From Clostridia bacterium (GTDB taxonomy: Bacteria; Bacillota; Clostridia; TANB77; CAG-508): DNA of 16,122 nucleotides. The stretch lies in NCBI GenBank assembly GCA_900768805.1, contig CAAGEF010000238.1, positions 1 to 16,122 on the forward strand, written 5' to 3'. Positions within the stretch are counted from its first letter, which is position 1. Each line of letters opens with the position of its first letter. Both the position numbers and the translations under genes were made by a program. The notes beneath the pieces were generated by a model. The model worked only from the letters and a program-made list of their open reading frames with translations. It was not told the DNA's origin and did no database searches. Of this stretch, positions 7,985-15,749 are shown piece after piece.

Positions 7985-8437
7985 ATGGAAGTAAAAATAA
8001 ATAAAGATATTAGAGAATTTAGTGAAAACATATTTTTTGGGCTGTCATTAAGGCAGTTCATTTTTTCTGTCTTGGCTTGTATTGTAGCAGTAATTTTATA
8101 CTTTTTTTTAAAACCATTCTTTGGAATTGAAACATTAAGCTGGGTATGTATTTTAGGAGCAGTACCTTTTGCAGTATTAGGCTTTGTAAAATACAACGGA
8201 ATGACAGCAGAAAAGTTTATTATGGCTTTTATAAAATCAGAGTTTATTATTCCAAAGAAATTGACTTTTAAATCTAAAAATATATATGCAGAAGTATTTA
8301 AACCAACAATAGACAGAAAGTTAAAACAAGGAATATTAAAGCCACAGAAAAAGAATAAAGAAAGAAAAATCAAGAAACCAAAAAAAGCTAAAAAGGAGGT
8401 AGATAACTATGATGAAAACACTAAAAAAGATATTTAA
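7985..8437 (+). CDS. PrgI-family (VirB3-like) membrane protein
   Basis: 150 residues. Small inner-membrane protein of Gram-positive type IV secretion systems, usually encoded directly before VirB4, as here. It opens with the family-typical VKINKDIREFSENIFFGLS, has two membrane helices at about residues 23-43 and 51-70, and then a short conserved stretch before a strongly basic tail (KKNKERKIKKPKKAKK). The tail codons AAG GAG GTA provide the ribosome binding site for VirB4, and the two genes overlap by 29 bases. It starts at ATG 7985 directly after the previous TAG, with AAGGAGGCTAGA upstream. Confidence 0.88.
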   Translation: MEVKINKDIREFSENIFFGLSLRQFIFSVLACIVAVILYFFLKPFFGIETLSWVCILGAVPFAVLGFVKYNGMTAEKFIMAFIKSEFIIPKKLTFKSKNIYAEVFKPTIDRKLKQGILKPQKKNKERKIKKPKKAKKEVDNYDENTKKDI

Positions 8438-10751
8438 GCTAGACAAAGAAAAATTTAAAGTACCTAGATCTGTTCAAGATATTATTCCTGTTAAGGCTAT
8501 ATGGGAAGATGGCATATTTCTTGTAGGAAATAATAAATATTCAAAATCTTTTAAATTTATAGATATAAATTATGCAGTTGCAAGTAAAGAAGATAAAGAG
8601 GCAATGTTTTTAGATTATTCTGCATTACTTAATTCTTTAGATGCTGGAGCTACTACTAAAATTACTATAAATAATAGAAGAATAAACAAATTAGATTTTG
8701 AAAAAACAATATTATTAAAAGATTCTGGAGATGAGTTAGATAAATATAGAAGAGGATATAATCAAATGCTTATATCTCAAGCAAAAAATGCAAATGAAAT
8801 TGTGCAAGAAAAAATAATAACAATATCTGTTTATAAAAAATCTGTAGAGGAGGCAAGAAATTATTTTACAAGAGCTGGTACAGACTTAATAAATCACTTT
8901 AATACATTAGGTTCTAAATGTATTGAATTAGATGCAAAAGAAAGATTAAGAATAGCACACGATTTTTATAGAACAGGAGAGGAAACAGCATTCCACTTTG
9001 ACATACACGAAACCATGAGAAAGGGACATAATTTCAAAGACTTCATTTGTCCAGATACATTTGAACACGAAAGAGATTATTTTAGAGTGGGATATAGATA
9101 TGGTAGAGTATTTTTCTTAAAAGAATATGCTAGTTATATCAATGATGATATGGTTGCAGAACTTACAGACTTAAATAGAAATATGATGTTATCAATAGAT
9201 GTTATTCCAATACCAATGGACGAGGCAGTAAAAGAGGCAGAAAATCGCCGACTTGGAGTAGAAACAAATATAACAAATTGGCAGAGAAAACAAAATGCAA
9301 ATAATAATTGGAGTAGCATTATACCTTATGATATGGAGCAACAAAGAAATGATTCAAAAGAGTTTTTAGATGATTTAACTTTGCGAGATCAAAGGATGTT
9401 TTCAGCAGTATTAACAATAGTTATTACAGATGAAACAAAAGAAAAATTAGAAAGTGATACAGAGTCAATTTTACAAATAGCAAGTAAAAATCGATGTCAG
9501 CTTGGAATATTAAGATACCAACAAATAGATGGACTTAATACAGTATTACCTTTTGGAGTAAGAAAAATAGATGCAGTAAGAACTTTAACAACAGAAAGTT
9601 TAGCAGTATTTATGCCATTCAAAGTGCAAGAAATAAGGCACGAGAATGGTATTTTTTATGGTCAAAATACTATTAGCAAGAATATGATTATTGCAGATAG
9701 AAAACAATTATTAAATGGTAACTCATTTATTTTAGGTGTATCTGGTAGTGGTAAGTCATTTGCTGGAAAACAAGAAATAACTTCTATAAGATTAAGAGAT
9801 CCGAATGCAGATATTATAATCATAGATCCAGAACGCGAGTATTCTCCATTAGTTAAGTCTTTAGGTGGAGAGGTAATTAAAATTTCTGCAACAAGCAATA
9901 ATCATATAAATGCTATGGACATGAACTCTGAATATGGAGATGGAGCAAATCCTGTAATCCTAAAATCAGAGTTTATTTTATCTTTATGCGAACAACTTAT
10001 AGGCAGTGGTAATCTTGGACCTAAACAAAAATCTATTATAGATAGATGTACGGCAAGTGTATATAGAATATTCCAACAAGGAAATTATCAAGGAATACCA
10101 CCAACTTTACAAGATTTTAGAGAAGAACTATTAAAACAGCCAGAGCCAGAGGCAAAAGAAATTGCTCTTGCAATAGAATTATTTACAAATGGTTCTTTAA
10201 ATACATTTGCAATGAATACAAATGTTAATACATCTAGCAGTTTAATTTGCTATGATATTTTAGATTTAGGAAAGCAACTACTTCCAATAGGAATGTTAGT
10301 TGTTTTAGATTCTATACTAAATAGAATAACAGCTAATAGAACAAAAGGAAAGAATACATATATTTTTATAGATGAAATATATCTATTATTTCAATATGAA
10401 TATTCTGCAAATTTCTTATTCACACTTTGGAAAAGAGTGCGTAAATATGGGGCTTTCTGTACTGGTATTACTCAAAATGTAGAAGATTTATTGCAAAGCC
10501 ACACAGCAAGAACTATGCTTGCAAACTCTGAATTTATAATAATGCTTAATCAAGCAAGTACAGACAGAATAGAGCTAGCAAAATTGCTTAATATTTCTGA
10601 CTTACAGATGAGTTATATAACAAATGTAGGAGCTGGAGAAGGACTTATAAAAGTAGGTTCATCTTTAGTTCCTTTTGTTAATAAATTTCCAAAAAATACA
10701 GAACTTTATAAGTTAATGACAACAAAACCAGGAGAAGGATTAAATGAATAA
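8409..10751 (+). CDS. VirB4-type conjugation ATPase (CD1110-like)
   Basis: 780 residues. Cytoplasmic ATPase that powers channel assembly and transfer. Walker A is GVSGSGKS at residues 443-450; Walker B is YIFIDEIYLL with Asp655 and Glu656. A late ITQNVEDLLQS segment is the usual C-terminal VirB4 motif, and the N-terminal half carries the VirB4 recognition region. Length fits the family and no break is seen, unlike VirD4. AAGGAGGT at 8393-8400 supports ATG 8409 (ATG 8412 follows directly). It overlaps PrgI by 29 bases and the sortase gene by 8, so the three are translationally coupled. Confidence 0.95.
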   Translation: MMKTLKKIFKLDKEKFKVPRSVQDIIPVKAIWEDGIFLVGNNKYSKSFKFIDINYAVASKEDKEAMFLDYSALLNSLDAGATTKITINNRRINKLDFEKTILLKDSGDELDKYRRGYNQMLISQAKNANEIVQEKIITISVYKKSVEEARNYFTRAGTDLINHFNTLGSKCIELDAKERLRIAHDFYRTGEETAFHFDIHETMRKGHNFKDFICPDTFEHERDYFRVGYRYGRVFFLKEYASYINDDMVAELTDLNRNMMLSIDVIPIPMDEAVKEAENRRLGVETNITNWQRKQNANNNWSSIIPYDMEQQRNDSKEFLDDLTLRDQRMFSAVLTIVITDETKEKLESDTESILQIASKNRCQLGILRYQQIDGLNTVLPFGVRKIDAVRTLTTESLAVFMPFKVQEIRHENGIFYGQNTISKNMIIADRKQLLNGNSFILGVSGSGKSFAGKQEITSIRLRDPNADIIIIDPEREYSPLVKSLGGEVIKISATSNNHINAMDMNSEYGDGANPVILKSEFILSLCEQLIGSGNLGPKQKSIIDRCTASVYRIFQQGNYQGIPPTLQDFREELLKQPEPEAKEIALAIELFTNGSLNTFAMNTNVNTSSSLICYDILDLGKQLLPIGMLVVLDSILNRITANRTKGKNTYIFIDEIYLLFQYEYSANFLFTLWKRVRKYGAFCTGITQNVEDLLQSHTARTMLANSEFIIMLNQASTDRIELAKLLNISDLQMSYITNVGAGEGLIKVGSSLVPFVNKFPKNTELYKLMTTKPGEGLNE

Positions 10752-11523
10752 GAAATATAAAATTATTTTAATGCTGCTAATAGTTATATTTGCTATTAGT
10801 AGCTATTTTTTTGTTAAAGAATTTGCAGAAAACAAAAAAGAAAATGATTTATTTGAGGATTTACAAGAAATAGTGCAAGATGAAGAAATTTCGACCAACG
10901 AGAATGGAAATACAGCCATTTTAAATAATAAAACCAGTAATTCATCAAACAATAATAACTACAATTTAGAAAATATAGCAAAAATAAATGCTGACACAAT
11001 AGGTTGGATCAAAATAAATGAAACAAATATTAATTACCCTGTTATGCAAAATGGTAATTATTATCTTCATAGAAATATTTATAAAAATTATTCAAGTCAT
11101 GGTACTCCATATTTAGCTGAATATTGTAATTTAACAACAAGTGATAATTTAATTATTTATGGACATCACATGAATGATAACTCTATGTTTTCTGGTTTAG
11201 TAAATTACAAGAATTATCAATTCTATAAAAATCATAAATATATCAATTTTTATACATTAAAAGATGGACAAACCATAGAAAGCACTTACGAAATAGTAAT
11301 TGCTTTTAAAACTGTTGCTTATTCAAATAGTGGTTTCAAATATCATAATTATACAAATTTTTATGATGAGCAAGAATTAAATACTTTTGTAGATAATTGT
11401 CGCAATTTAGAATTTTATAACACAGGAACAAAAATAAGTTATGGAGATAAATTGCTTACTTTATCTACTTGTGAATATTCACAGAAAAATGGAAGAATGG
11501 TAATAATAGCAAAGAAAATATAA
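10744..11523 (+). CDS. Class B sortase
   Basis: 259 residues. Membrane-anchored transpeptidase that links proteins to the cell wall. One N-terminal helix (residues about 5-24) is followed by a Glu/Asn-rich linker with an Asn/Ser-rich run, then the catalytic domain from about residue 78. Catalytic residues are visible: His in YGHH (141/142), Cys243 in LSTCEYS and Arg251 in NGRMVI. DTIGWIKI and NYPVMQ are typical of class B. It sits between VirB4 and the CHAP hydrolase and overlaps virB4, so it is part of the transfer operon. No protein in the window carries an obvious C-terminal sorting signal, so its substrate (perhaps a surface adhesin of the element) lies elsewhere. Confidence 0.93.
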   Translation: MNKKYKIILMLLIVIFAISSYFFVKEFAENKKENDLFEDLQEIVQDEEISTNENGNTAILNNKTSNSSNNNNYNLENIAKINADTIGWIKINETNINYPVMQNGNYYLHRNIYKNYSSHGTPYLAEYCNLTTSDNLIIYGHHMNDNSMFSGLVNYKNYQFYKNHKYINFYTLKDGQTIESTYEIVIAFKTVAYSNSGFKYHNYTNFYDEQELNTFVDNCRNLEFYNTGTKISYGDKLLTLSTCEYSQKNGRMVIIAKKI

Positions 11524-11541
11524 GATGCTGGAGGTGGTATA

Positions 11542-12723
11542 ATGTCAGAAATAAAAATTAAGCCAAAAGGCACGATAAAGAAACTAGATAAAGAAATTGT
11601 ACAAGTACAAAAATTCAAAAACAATTTAATAACAGCTAAAGAAAAAGTAAATGAATTTACTATAAATGAAGATAATAGCACAGCAGAAGATTATTCAAGC
11701 AGTAAAATACAAAATGATATAAGCTATATTTCAAGAAATGGAACAGCAAGAGCAAATGAAATAGGTAAAAAATCACTAAAAGAAACACAAGAAAACTTTG
11801 TTAAAGGCAAGCAGAAAGTAGAATCATTAAAATCAAGAATTAAGCAAAAACAAGCGAAAGATTTGAAAAATGTAGTAGAAAAATCTAATAAAACTATAAA
11901 AGCTGGAACAAGAAGAAGTATAAAAACAGCAAAAAATACAACAACACTCACTAAAAAAGGAATTAAAACAACAGAGCAAGTAGCTAAAAATAGCAAAAGA
12001 GTTGCAAAAGAAAGTATTAAGATGACACAGCGAGCTGTACGAGCATCAAAAAAAGCTATTCAAACTACTGTGAAAGCTACTAAAGTTGCAATAAAAGCAA
12101 CTATCAAAACTGCTAAGGCAATAATTGCTGGTGCAAAAGCTCTTATATCTGCAATAATTGCTGGAGGATGGGTAGCTGTTGTTATAATTTTAGTAATTGC
12201 TATAATTGGAGGATTCATAGCTGCAATTTTCAATAGCAATGGAGATGCTGATTATGATACTTCTCAAATTCCTAATAGTGAAATCATATTAGTTGCAAAA
12301 GCACAAACAGGAAATGAGGGAGGAGATAAGTTCTGGAAATGGTATGGTTTTGAAGAACATGTTGCATGGTGTGCTTGCTATGTAAGTTGGTGTGCGAACG
12401 AATGTGGCTACATAGATAAAGGAATAATACCTAAATTTTCTGTTTGTACTGATGGTATAAATTGGTTTAAAGAAAAAAATGAGTGGCATGATAGAGGAGA
12501 AAGTTACTATCCAATAGTTGGCGATATAATATTTTTTGACTGGTATGATGAAAATGGAAATCAAGATGGAAATTGTGATCATGTTGGTATAGTTACAAGA
12601 ACAGACATAGATAATAGAAATATTTATACAATAGAAGGAAACACAAGTAATAAATGTGCTGAAAGAATGTACTCGTTTGATGATGTACAAGTTATAGGAT
12701 ACGGAAGTCCAAAATATGAATAA
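11542..12723 (+). CDS. CD1108-type membrane protein with CHAP peptidoglycan hydrolase domain
   Basis: 393 residues. Opens the cell wall for the transfer channel (VirB1-like role). Residues about 1-110 are charged. Residues about 110-195 form a Lys/Thr/Ala-rich repetitive basic stretch typical of the CD1108 family. One membrane helix lies at about 195-230. The C-terminal CHAP domain (about 250-393) has Cys277 in AWCACYVSWC, His347 in CDHVGIV and Asn367 in IEGNTSN as likely catalytic residues. TGNEGGDKFWKWYGF at its start is also family-typical. No separate lysozyme domain is seen, so this version has only one wall-cutting domain. GGAGGTGG precedes ATG 11542. It is the last gene before a strong terminator. 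Confidence 0.9.
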   Translation: MSEIKIKPKGTIKKLDKEIVQVQKFKNNLITAKEKVNEFTINEDNSTAEDYSSSKIQNDISYISRNGTARANEIGKKSLKETQENFVKGKQKVESLKSRIKQKQAKDLKNVVEKSNKTIKAGTRRSIKTAKNTTTLTKKGIKTTEQVAKNSKRVAKESIKMTQRAVRASKKAIQTTVKATKVAIKATIKTAKAIIAGAKALISAIIAGGWVAVVIILVIAIIGGFIAAIFNSNGDADYDTSQIPNSEIILVAKAQTGNEGGDKFWKWYGFEEHVAWCACYVSWCANECGYIDKGIIPKFSVCTDGINWFKEKNEWHDRGESYYPIVGDIIFFDWYDENGNQDGNCDHVGIVTRTDIDNRNIYTIEGNTSNKCAERMYSFDDVQVIGYGSPKYE

Positions 12724-12774
12724 TAATAGTACCAAGTAAAGTTTAATTATTTTGCTTGGTACTATTATTTTTTT
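12722..12774 (+). terminator. Strong intrinsic terminator ending the transfer operon
   Basis: A perfect 15-bp stem, 12722-12736 with 12755-12769, extends inward through one G-T pair and three A-T pairs. It is followed by TTTTT (12770-12774) after ATT. It overlaps the stop codon of the CHAP gene and cleanly separates the transfer operon from the polymerase unit. Confidence 0.93.
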
Positions 12775-12783
12775 ATCTCAATG

Positions 12784-12797
12784 CAAACAAGTGTTTA
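12784..12797 (+). promoter_or_regulatory. LexA/DinR-like SOS box
   Basis: CAAACAAGTGTTTA matches 12 of 14 positions of the Bacillus-type LexA consensus CGAACRNRYGTTYC (differences at positions 2 and 14). It overlaps the -35 element of the polymerase promoter by four bases, the right place for repression. The match is seen in the sequence; LexA binding is inferred. Confidence 0.65.
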
Positions 12798-12822
12798 CAA
12801 ATTAGAAAAAAAGTTGTATAAT
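12794..12822 (+). promoter_or_regulatory. Promoter of the Y-family polymerase unit
   Basis: TTTACA (12794-12799) and TATAAT (12817-12822) are separated by 17 bases. The predicted start is near 12829, giving a leader of about 25 bases before ATG 12855. Confidence 0.85.
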
Positions 12823-12854
12823 GTAAAAAGTAAAAATGATGGAGGTGATTGCAA

Positions 12855-14354
12855 ATGAGTATATATTGTTGCATAGATTTAAAAAGTTTTTATGCTTCTG
12901 TAGAATGTATAGAGAGAAAACTAAATCCATTACAAACAAATTTAGTTGTAGCAGATAAAGCAAGAACAGAAAAAACAATATGTCTTGCAGTTAGTCCTTC
13001 CTTGAAACAATACGGAATACCTGGAAGAGCAAGATTATTTGAAGTTATTCAAAAAGTAAAAGATATAAACTTTCAAAGAAGATATAAAGCACCTCATCAT
13101 AAACTTGAAGGAAAATCCTTTGATAATATTGAATTACAAAATAATCCTAGTTTAGAGCTTGACTATATTGCAGCTACTCCAAGAATGTCGCTTTATATGA
13201 AATATAGTACACAAATATATAATGTATATTTAAAATATGTTGCTCCAGAAGATATTTATGCTTATTCTATTGATGAAGTATTTTGTGATATAACGAAGTA
13301 CCTTAAAACACTTAAAATGACACCAAAACAATTAGTTACAACAATGATACAAGATGTTTTTAAAACAACAGGAATAACAGCTACAGGTGGAATTGGAACA
13401 AATATGTATTTAGCAAAAATTGCAATGGATATAGAAGCTAAACATGTTAAAGCAAATGAAAATGGAGTAAGAATTGCAGAGCTTGATGAAATAAGTTATA
13501 GAAAATTATTATGGAATCATAAACCTATTACTGACTTTTGGAGAGTAGGAAAAGGGTATGCAAAAAAACTTGAAGCTCATAATATGTTTACAATGGGAGA
13601 TGTAGCAAGATGTTCTGTAAAAAATGAAGAATTATTGTATAAATTATTTGGAGTTAATGCTGAATTTTTAATAGATCATAGTTGGGGATATGAACCATGT
13701 ACTATGAAAGATGTAAAATCATTTAAACCAGCTACCAATAGTTTGAGTTCAGGACAAGTGTTACATTGCCCTTATAATTATGAGCAAACAAAACTTATTG
13801 TAAAAGAAATGACAGACCTACTTGTACTTGATTTAGTAGAAAAACATTTGGTTACAAATCAACTTGTATTAACAATAGGATATGATATATATAATTTGAC
13901 TAATTCAGAAATAAGAGATTCTTATAATGGAGAAATTACAACTGATAGATATGGTAGAGAAATCCCCAAACATGCACATGGAACAATTAACTTAAAGGAA
14001 CTTACATCTTCTACAAAAGTTATAATGGAGGCAATAGAAGAATTATATGATAGGATTATAAATAGAAATTTATTAATTAGAAGAATAAATGTTGTTGCTA
14101 ATAATGTAGTAAATGAATCAGAAATTGAAAATAAAAAGCAAGAAGAACAAATCAGTCTATTTATTGATTATAAAAAACAAGAACAAGAAAAAGCAAAAGA
14201 AAACCAAAAAAGAAAGAATGAAAATAATTTACAACATGCAATTATAGACATAAAAAAGAAATTTGGGAAAAATGCAATTTTAAAAGGAATGAATCTAGAA
14301 GAAGGTGCTACGACAATAGAAAGAAATTCTCAAATTGGTGGTCATAAAGAATAG
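12855..14354 (+). CDS. Y-family translesion DNA polymerase (UmuC/UvrX-like)
   Basis: 499 residues. Error-prone polymerase that copies damaged DNA. The N-terminal motif CIDLKSFYASVE gives Asp8 and a Tyr13 steric gate, and SIDEVFCD gives Asp140 and Glu141, so the metal-binding set is complete. GIGTNMYLAKIAMD fits the palm/thumb region. Near the C-terminus QISLF (432-436) is a typical sliding-clamp binding motif, followed by a Lys/Glu/Gln-rich extension that makes the protein longer than chromosomal relatives such as UvrX. GGAGGTGA at 12841-12848 points to ATG 12855; the upstream in-frame TTG at 12849 abuts it and is unlikely. It is paired with a YolD-like gene and sits under an SOS-like box, so damage-induced expression is likely. 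Confidence 0.94.
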   Translation: MSIYCCIDLKSFYASVECIERKLNPLQTNLVVADKARTEKTICLAVSPSLKQYGIPGRARLFEVIQKVKDINFQRRYKAPHHKLEGKSFDNIELQNNPSLELDYIAATPRMSLYMKYSTQIYNVYLKYVAPEDIYAYSIDEVFCDITKYLKTLKMTPKQLVTTMIQDVFKTTGITATGGIGTNMYLAKIAMDIEAKHVKANENGVRIAELDEISYRKLLWNHKPITDFWRVGKGYAKKLEAHNMFTMGDVARCSVKNEELLYKLFGVNAEFLIDHSWGYEPCTMKDVKSFKPATNSLSSGQVLHCPYNYEQTKLIVKEMTDLLVLDLVEKHLVTNQLVLTIGYDIYNLTNSEIRDSYNGEITTDRYGREIPKHAHGTINLKELTSSTKVIMEAIEELYDRIINRNLLIRRINVVANNVVNESEIENKKQEEQISLFIDYKKQEQEKAKENQKRKNENNLQHAIIDIKKKFGKNAILKGMNLEEGATTIERNSQIGGHKE

Positions 14355-14363
14355 GAGAGAAGT

Positions 14364-14762
14364 ATGGAAAAATATGATGATATTATAAATTTACCTCATC
14401 ATGTATCAACGAAGCATCAAAGATTAAGTATGGAACAAAGAGCTGCTCAATTTGCACCTTTTGCTGCACTTACAGGATATGGAGATGCCATAAAAGAAAC
14501 AGTAAGAATAACTGAAGATAGAATTGAACTTGATGATGAGGAAAAAATAAAATTAGATAATAAATTAAAAAAAATACAAAATAATATTTCAAATAAACCT
14601 AAAGTTATAGTTACATATTTTGTGCCAGATATAAGAAAATCTGGAGGAGAATATCTAACTAAAGTCGGTAACTTAAAAAAGATAGATGAATATAATCAAT
14701 TACTTGTATTAGATGATAAAACAGAAATACCTATAAAAGAAATTATAGAAATTTTACATTAA
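14364..14762 (+). CDS. YolD-like protein
   Basis: 132 residues. YolD-like proteins are encoded with Y-family polymerases on phages, plasmids and conjugative elements, and are thought to control or assist them. The N-terminal HHVSTKHQRLSMEQRAAQF and then APFAALTGYGDAIKET are conserved in mobile-element members. A helical middle is followed by a C-terminal beta part (KVIVTYFVPDIRKSGGEY, later TEIPIKEIIEI). AGGAGAG precedes ATG 14364, nine bases after the polymerase stop, so both come from the same promoter. Confidence 0.88.
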   Translation: MEKYDDIINLPHHVSTKHQRLSMEQRAAQFAPFAALTGYGDAIKETVRITEDRIELDDEEKIKLDNKLKKIQNNISNKPKVIVTYFVPDIRKSGGEYLTKVGNLKKIDEYNQLLVLDDKTEIPIKEIIEILH

Positions 14763-14773
14763 AAATTATTTTC

Positions 14774-14802
14774 TAGACAAAAAAATAAAAATATGATATA
14801 AT
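14774..14802 (+). promoter_or_regulatory. Promoter of the 88-residue and alpha-CTD-like gene pair
   Basis: TAGACA (14774-14779) and TATAAT (14797-14802) are separated by 17 bases, giving a predicted start near 14809. No terminator is visible between the YolD-like gene and this promoter, so read-through may add to expression. Confidence 0.8.
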
Positions 14803-14830
14803 AACTGTCGTGAGATTGGGAGTGAATATA

Positions 14831-15097
14831 ATGACAGACAAAGAACTAAAAATTTTTACAATAAATTTTATAAATCAAAAAGAAAATGAAAATGAAAATT
14901 ATATTAGATATTCCTATTTTGAACTAAAAGTGAAAAGTGGATTAACGGAAAAAGAAATAGATGAAGTATTGAGGGTAAGTAGAGATTATTTTGAAAACAA
15001 AGGATATAGAGTTTACTTTACAAATGCTGAATTTGAATATCAAAATGCAAAAAGAAAAGTAGAATCAAATGAACTAATGATAGCGATAAAGGATTAA
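14831..15097 (+). CDS. Unrecognised 88-residue protein
   Basis: 88 residues, charged, no membrane segment. The order is helix, YSYFELKVKSGLTEKEIDEVL (resembling a helix-turn-helix approach), a further helix, then YRVYFT and a final helix; a small winged-helix-like fold is possible but only a guess. ATG 14831 is chosen because GGGAGTG lies at 14818-14824. The upstream in-frame GTG at 14810 coincides with the predicted transcript start and would be leaderless. It is the first gene of a two-gene unit with the alpha-CTD-like protein, 15 bases upstream of that start. Confidence 0.75.
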   Translation: MTDKELKIFTINFINQKENENENYIRYSYFELKVKSGLTEKEIDEVLRVSRDYFENKGYRVYFTNAEFEYQNAKRKVESNELMIAIKD

Positions 15098-15112
15098 AAA
15101 AGGATGTAAAAA

Positions 15113-15319
15113 ATGGATGATAAATTAAATAACCAAAGTATTGATAGATTAGATATAAGTGATAATACAATAAAAACTTTAAAAGATAATAATATAAAAA
15201 CTATTGGACTATTATGCAAAAAAAATAAAAGTGATTTAAGAAAATTAGAAATTGTACAATTTGATATAAAGAAGATTGAAACAGAATTACAACTATTAGG
15301 ACTTGGGTTAAAAAACTAA
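15113..15319 (+). CDS. Free-standing RNA polymerase alpha C-terminal-domain-like protein
   Basis: 68 residues, almost entirely one domain. Residues 10-67 align with the bacterial RpoA C-terminal domain with one one-residue gap: LDISDNTIKTLKDNNIKTIG matches the first helix-turn region, a segment with conserved Leu follows, and IKKIETELQLLGLGLK matches the last helix and end. At positions equal to E. coli DNA contacts Arg265 and Asn268 I read Asn and Lys, and the Asn-Leu-Gly loop is not kept, so normal UP-element binding is doubtful. It could be a helix-hairpin-helix adaptor that binds RNA polymerase or a regulator. AAAGGATG precedes ATG 15113. The fold match is from memory of the family. Confidence 0.7.
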   Translation: MDDKLNNQSIDRLDISDNTIKTLKDNNIKTIGLLCKKNKSDLRKLEIVQFDIKKIETELQLLGLGLKN

Positions 15320-15334
15320 TTTTAAAATATACCA

Positions 15335-15356
15335 TTCAGTAGTCAAAATAACTACC
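15335..15356. promoter_or_regulatory. Left operator-like sites of the ribbon-helix-helix gene
   Basis: TTCAGTAGTCAAAA (15335-15348) is the exact inverted copy of 15841-15854. Just next to it AACTACC (15350-15356) gives a GTAGT-N7-ACTAC dyad at 15339-15355. The sites lie about 10-30 bases upstream of the weak promoter for the ribbon-helix-helix gene. Autoregulation is inferred. Confidence 0.55.
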
Positions 15357-15365
15357 ACGCAGGAA

Positions 15366-15394
15366 TTAAAATACAGAAAAAAGGACATTATAAT
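15366..15394 (+). promoter_or_regulatory. Possible weak promoter of the ribbon-helix-helix gene
   Basis: TATAAT (15389-15394) is perfect, while the -35 candidate TTAAAA (15366-15371, 17-base spacing) matches four of six positions. A weak basal promoter that may need or be blocked by a DNA-binding protein would fit. Confidence 0.5.
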
Positions 15395-15414
15395 AGTATT
15401 GCGAGGTGGTTAAA

Positions 15415-15741
15415 TTGAATACTTTTGATAAATACTTTCTAAAAAAAGATAATCTTTTAAAAAGAAGAATTGAAATAGATAACTCATTATATGAAAAACT
15501 TACAGAACTATCAGAAATTTATGATGCATCAATAAATAAATTAGTTAATGCGGCAATTATAGAGATGATAAATACTGAAAATGTAAAACTATATGAAAGA
15601 TCTGACAATGAAATAGTTGAGGCACATAACTTTGCAATAAGAGAAACCTCATATAACAAGTTGGAAGAACTGAAAAATAAATACGGATTATCAATATATA
15701 AACTAACAAATATAGCAATATATAATGCTTTAAATAGTTAG
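15415..15741 (+). CDS. Tandem ribbon-helix-helix DNA-binding protein (TraY-like layout)
   Basis: 108 residues from TTG 15415, with GAGGTGG at 15403-15409. Two copies of a ribbon-helix-helix unit align without gaps: residues 17-52 and 71-106 share 14 of 36 positions, including Tyr, KL, EL, Tyr, SI, KL, N and AI at equal places. Each has an alternating strand (RIEID, FAIRE) followed by two helices, as in Arc/CopG. Two units in one chain form a self-contained DNA-binding fold, as in TraY of the F plasmid, which binds the transfer origin and a transfer promoter. Repeated sites lie on both sides of the gene, so autoregulation or a relaxosome role is plausible. It has its own terminator. Confidence 0.8.
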   Translation: MNTFDKYFLKKDNLLKRRIEIDNSLYEKLTELSEIYDASINKLVNAAIIEMINTENVKLYERSDNEIVEAHNFAIRETSYNKLEELKNKYGLSIYKLTNIAIYNALNS

Positions 15742-15749
15742 AAATAATG

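Noticed and set aside
7948..8373. 141-residue reading frame on the minus strand
   Set aside because: It is the antisense of PrgI, whose family match and ribosome binding site are clear.
11872..12130. Tandem DNA repeat in the CHAP gene
   Set aside because: The Lys/Thr/Ala-rich stretch is repetitive only at the level of composition, without a fixed nucleotide unit, and is normal for CD1108-type proteins.
12289..12735. 148-residue reading frame on the minus strand
   Set aside because: It lies entirely opposite the conserved CHAP domain and terminator, has no ribosome binding site, and its composition follows the reverse of the coding strand.
14810..14830. Upstream GTG start for the 88-residue protein
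   Set aside because: The GTG coincides with the predicted transcript start, and the ribosome binding site at 14818-14824 fits ATG 14831.
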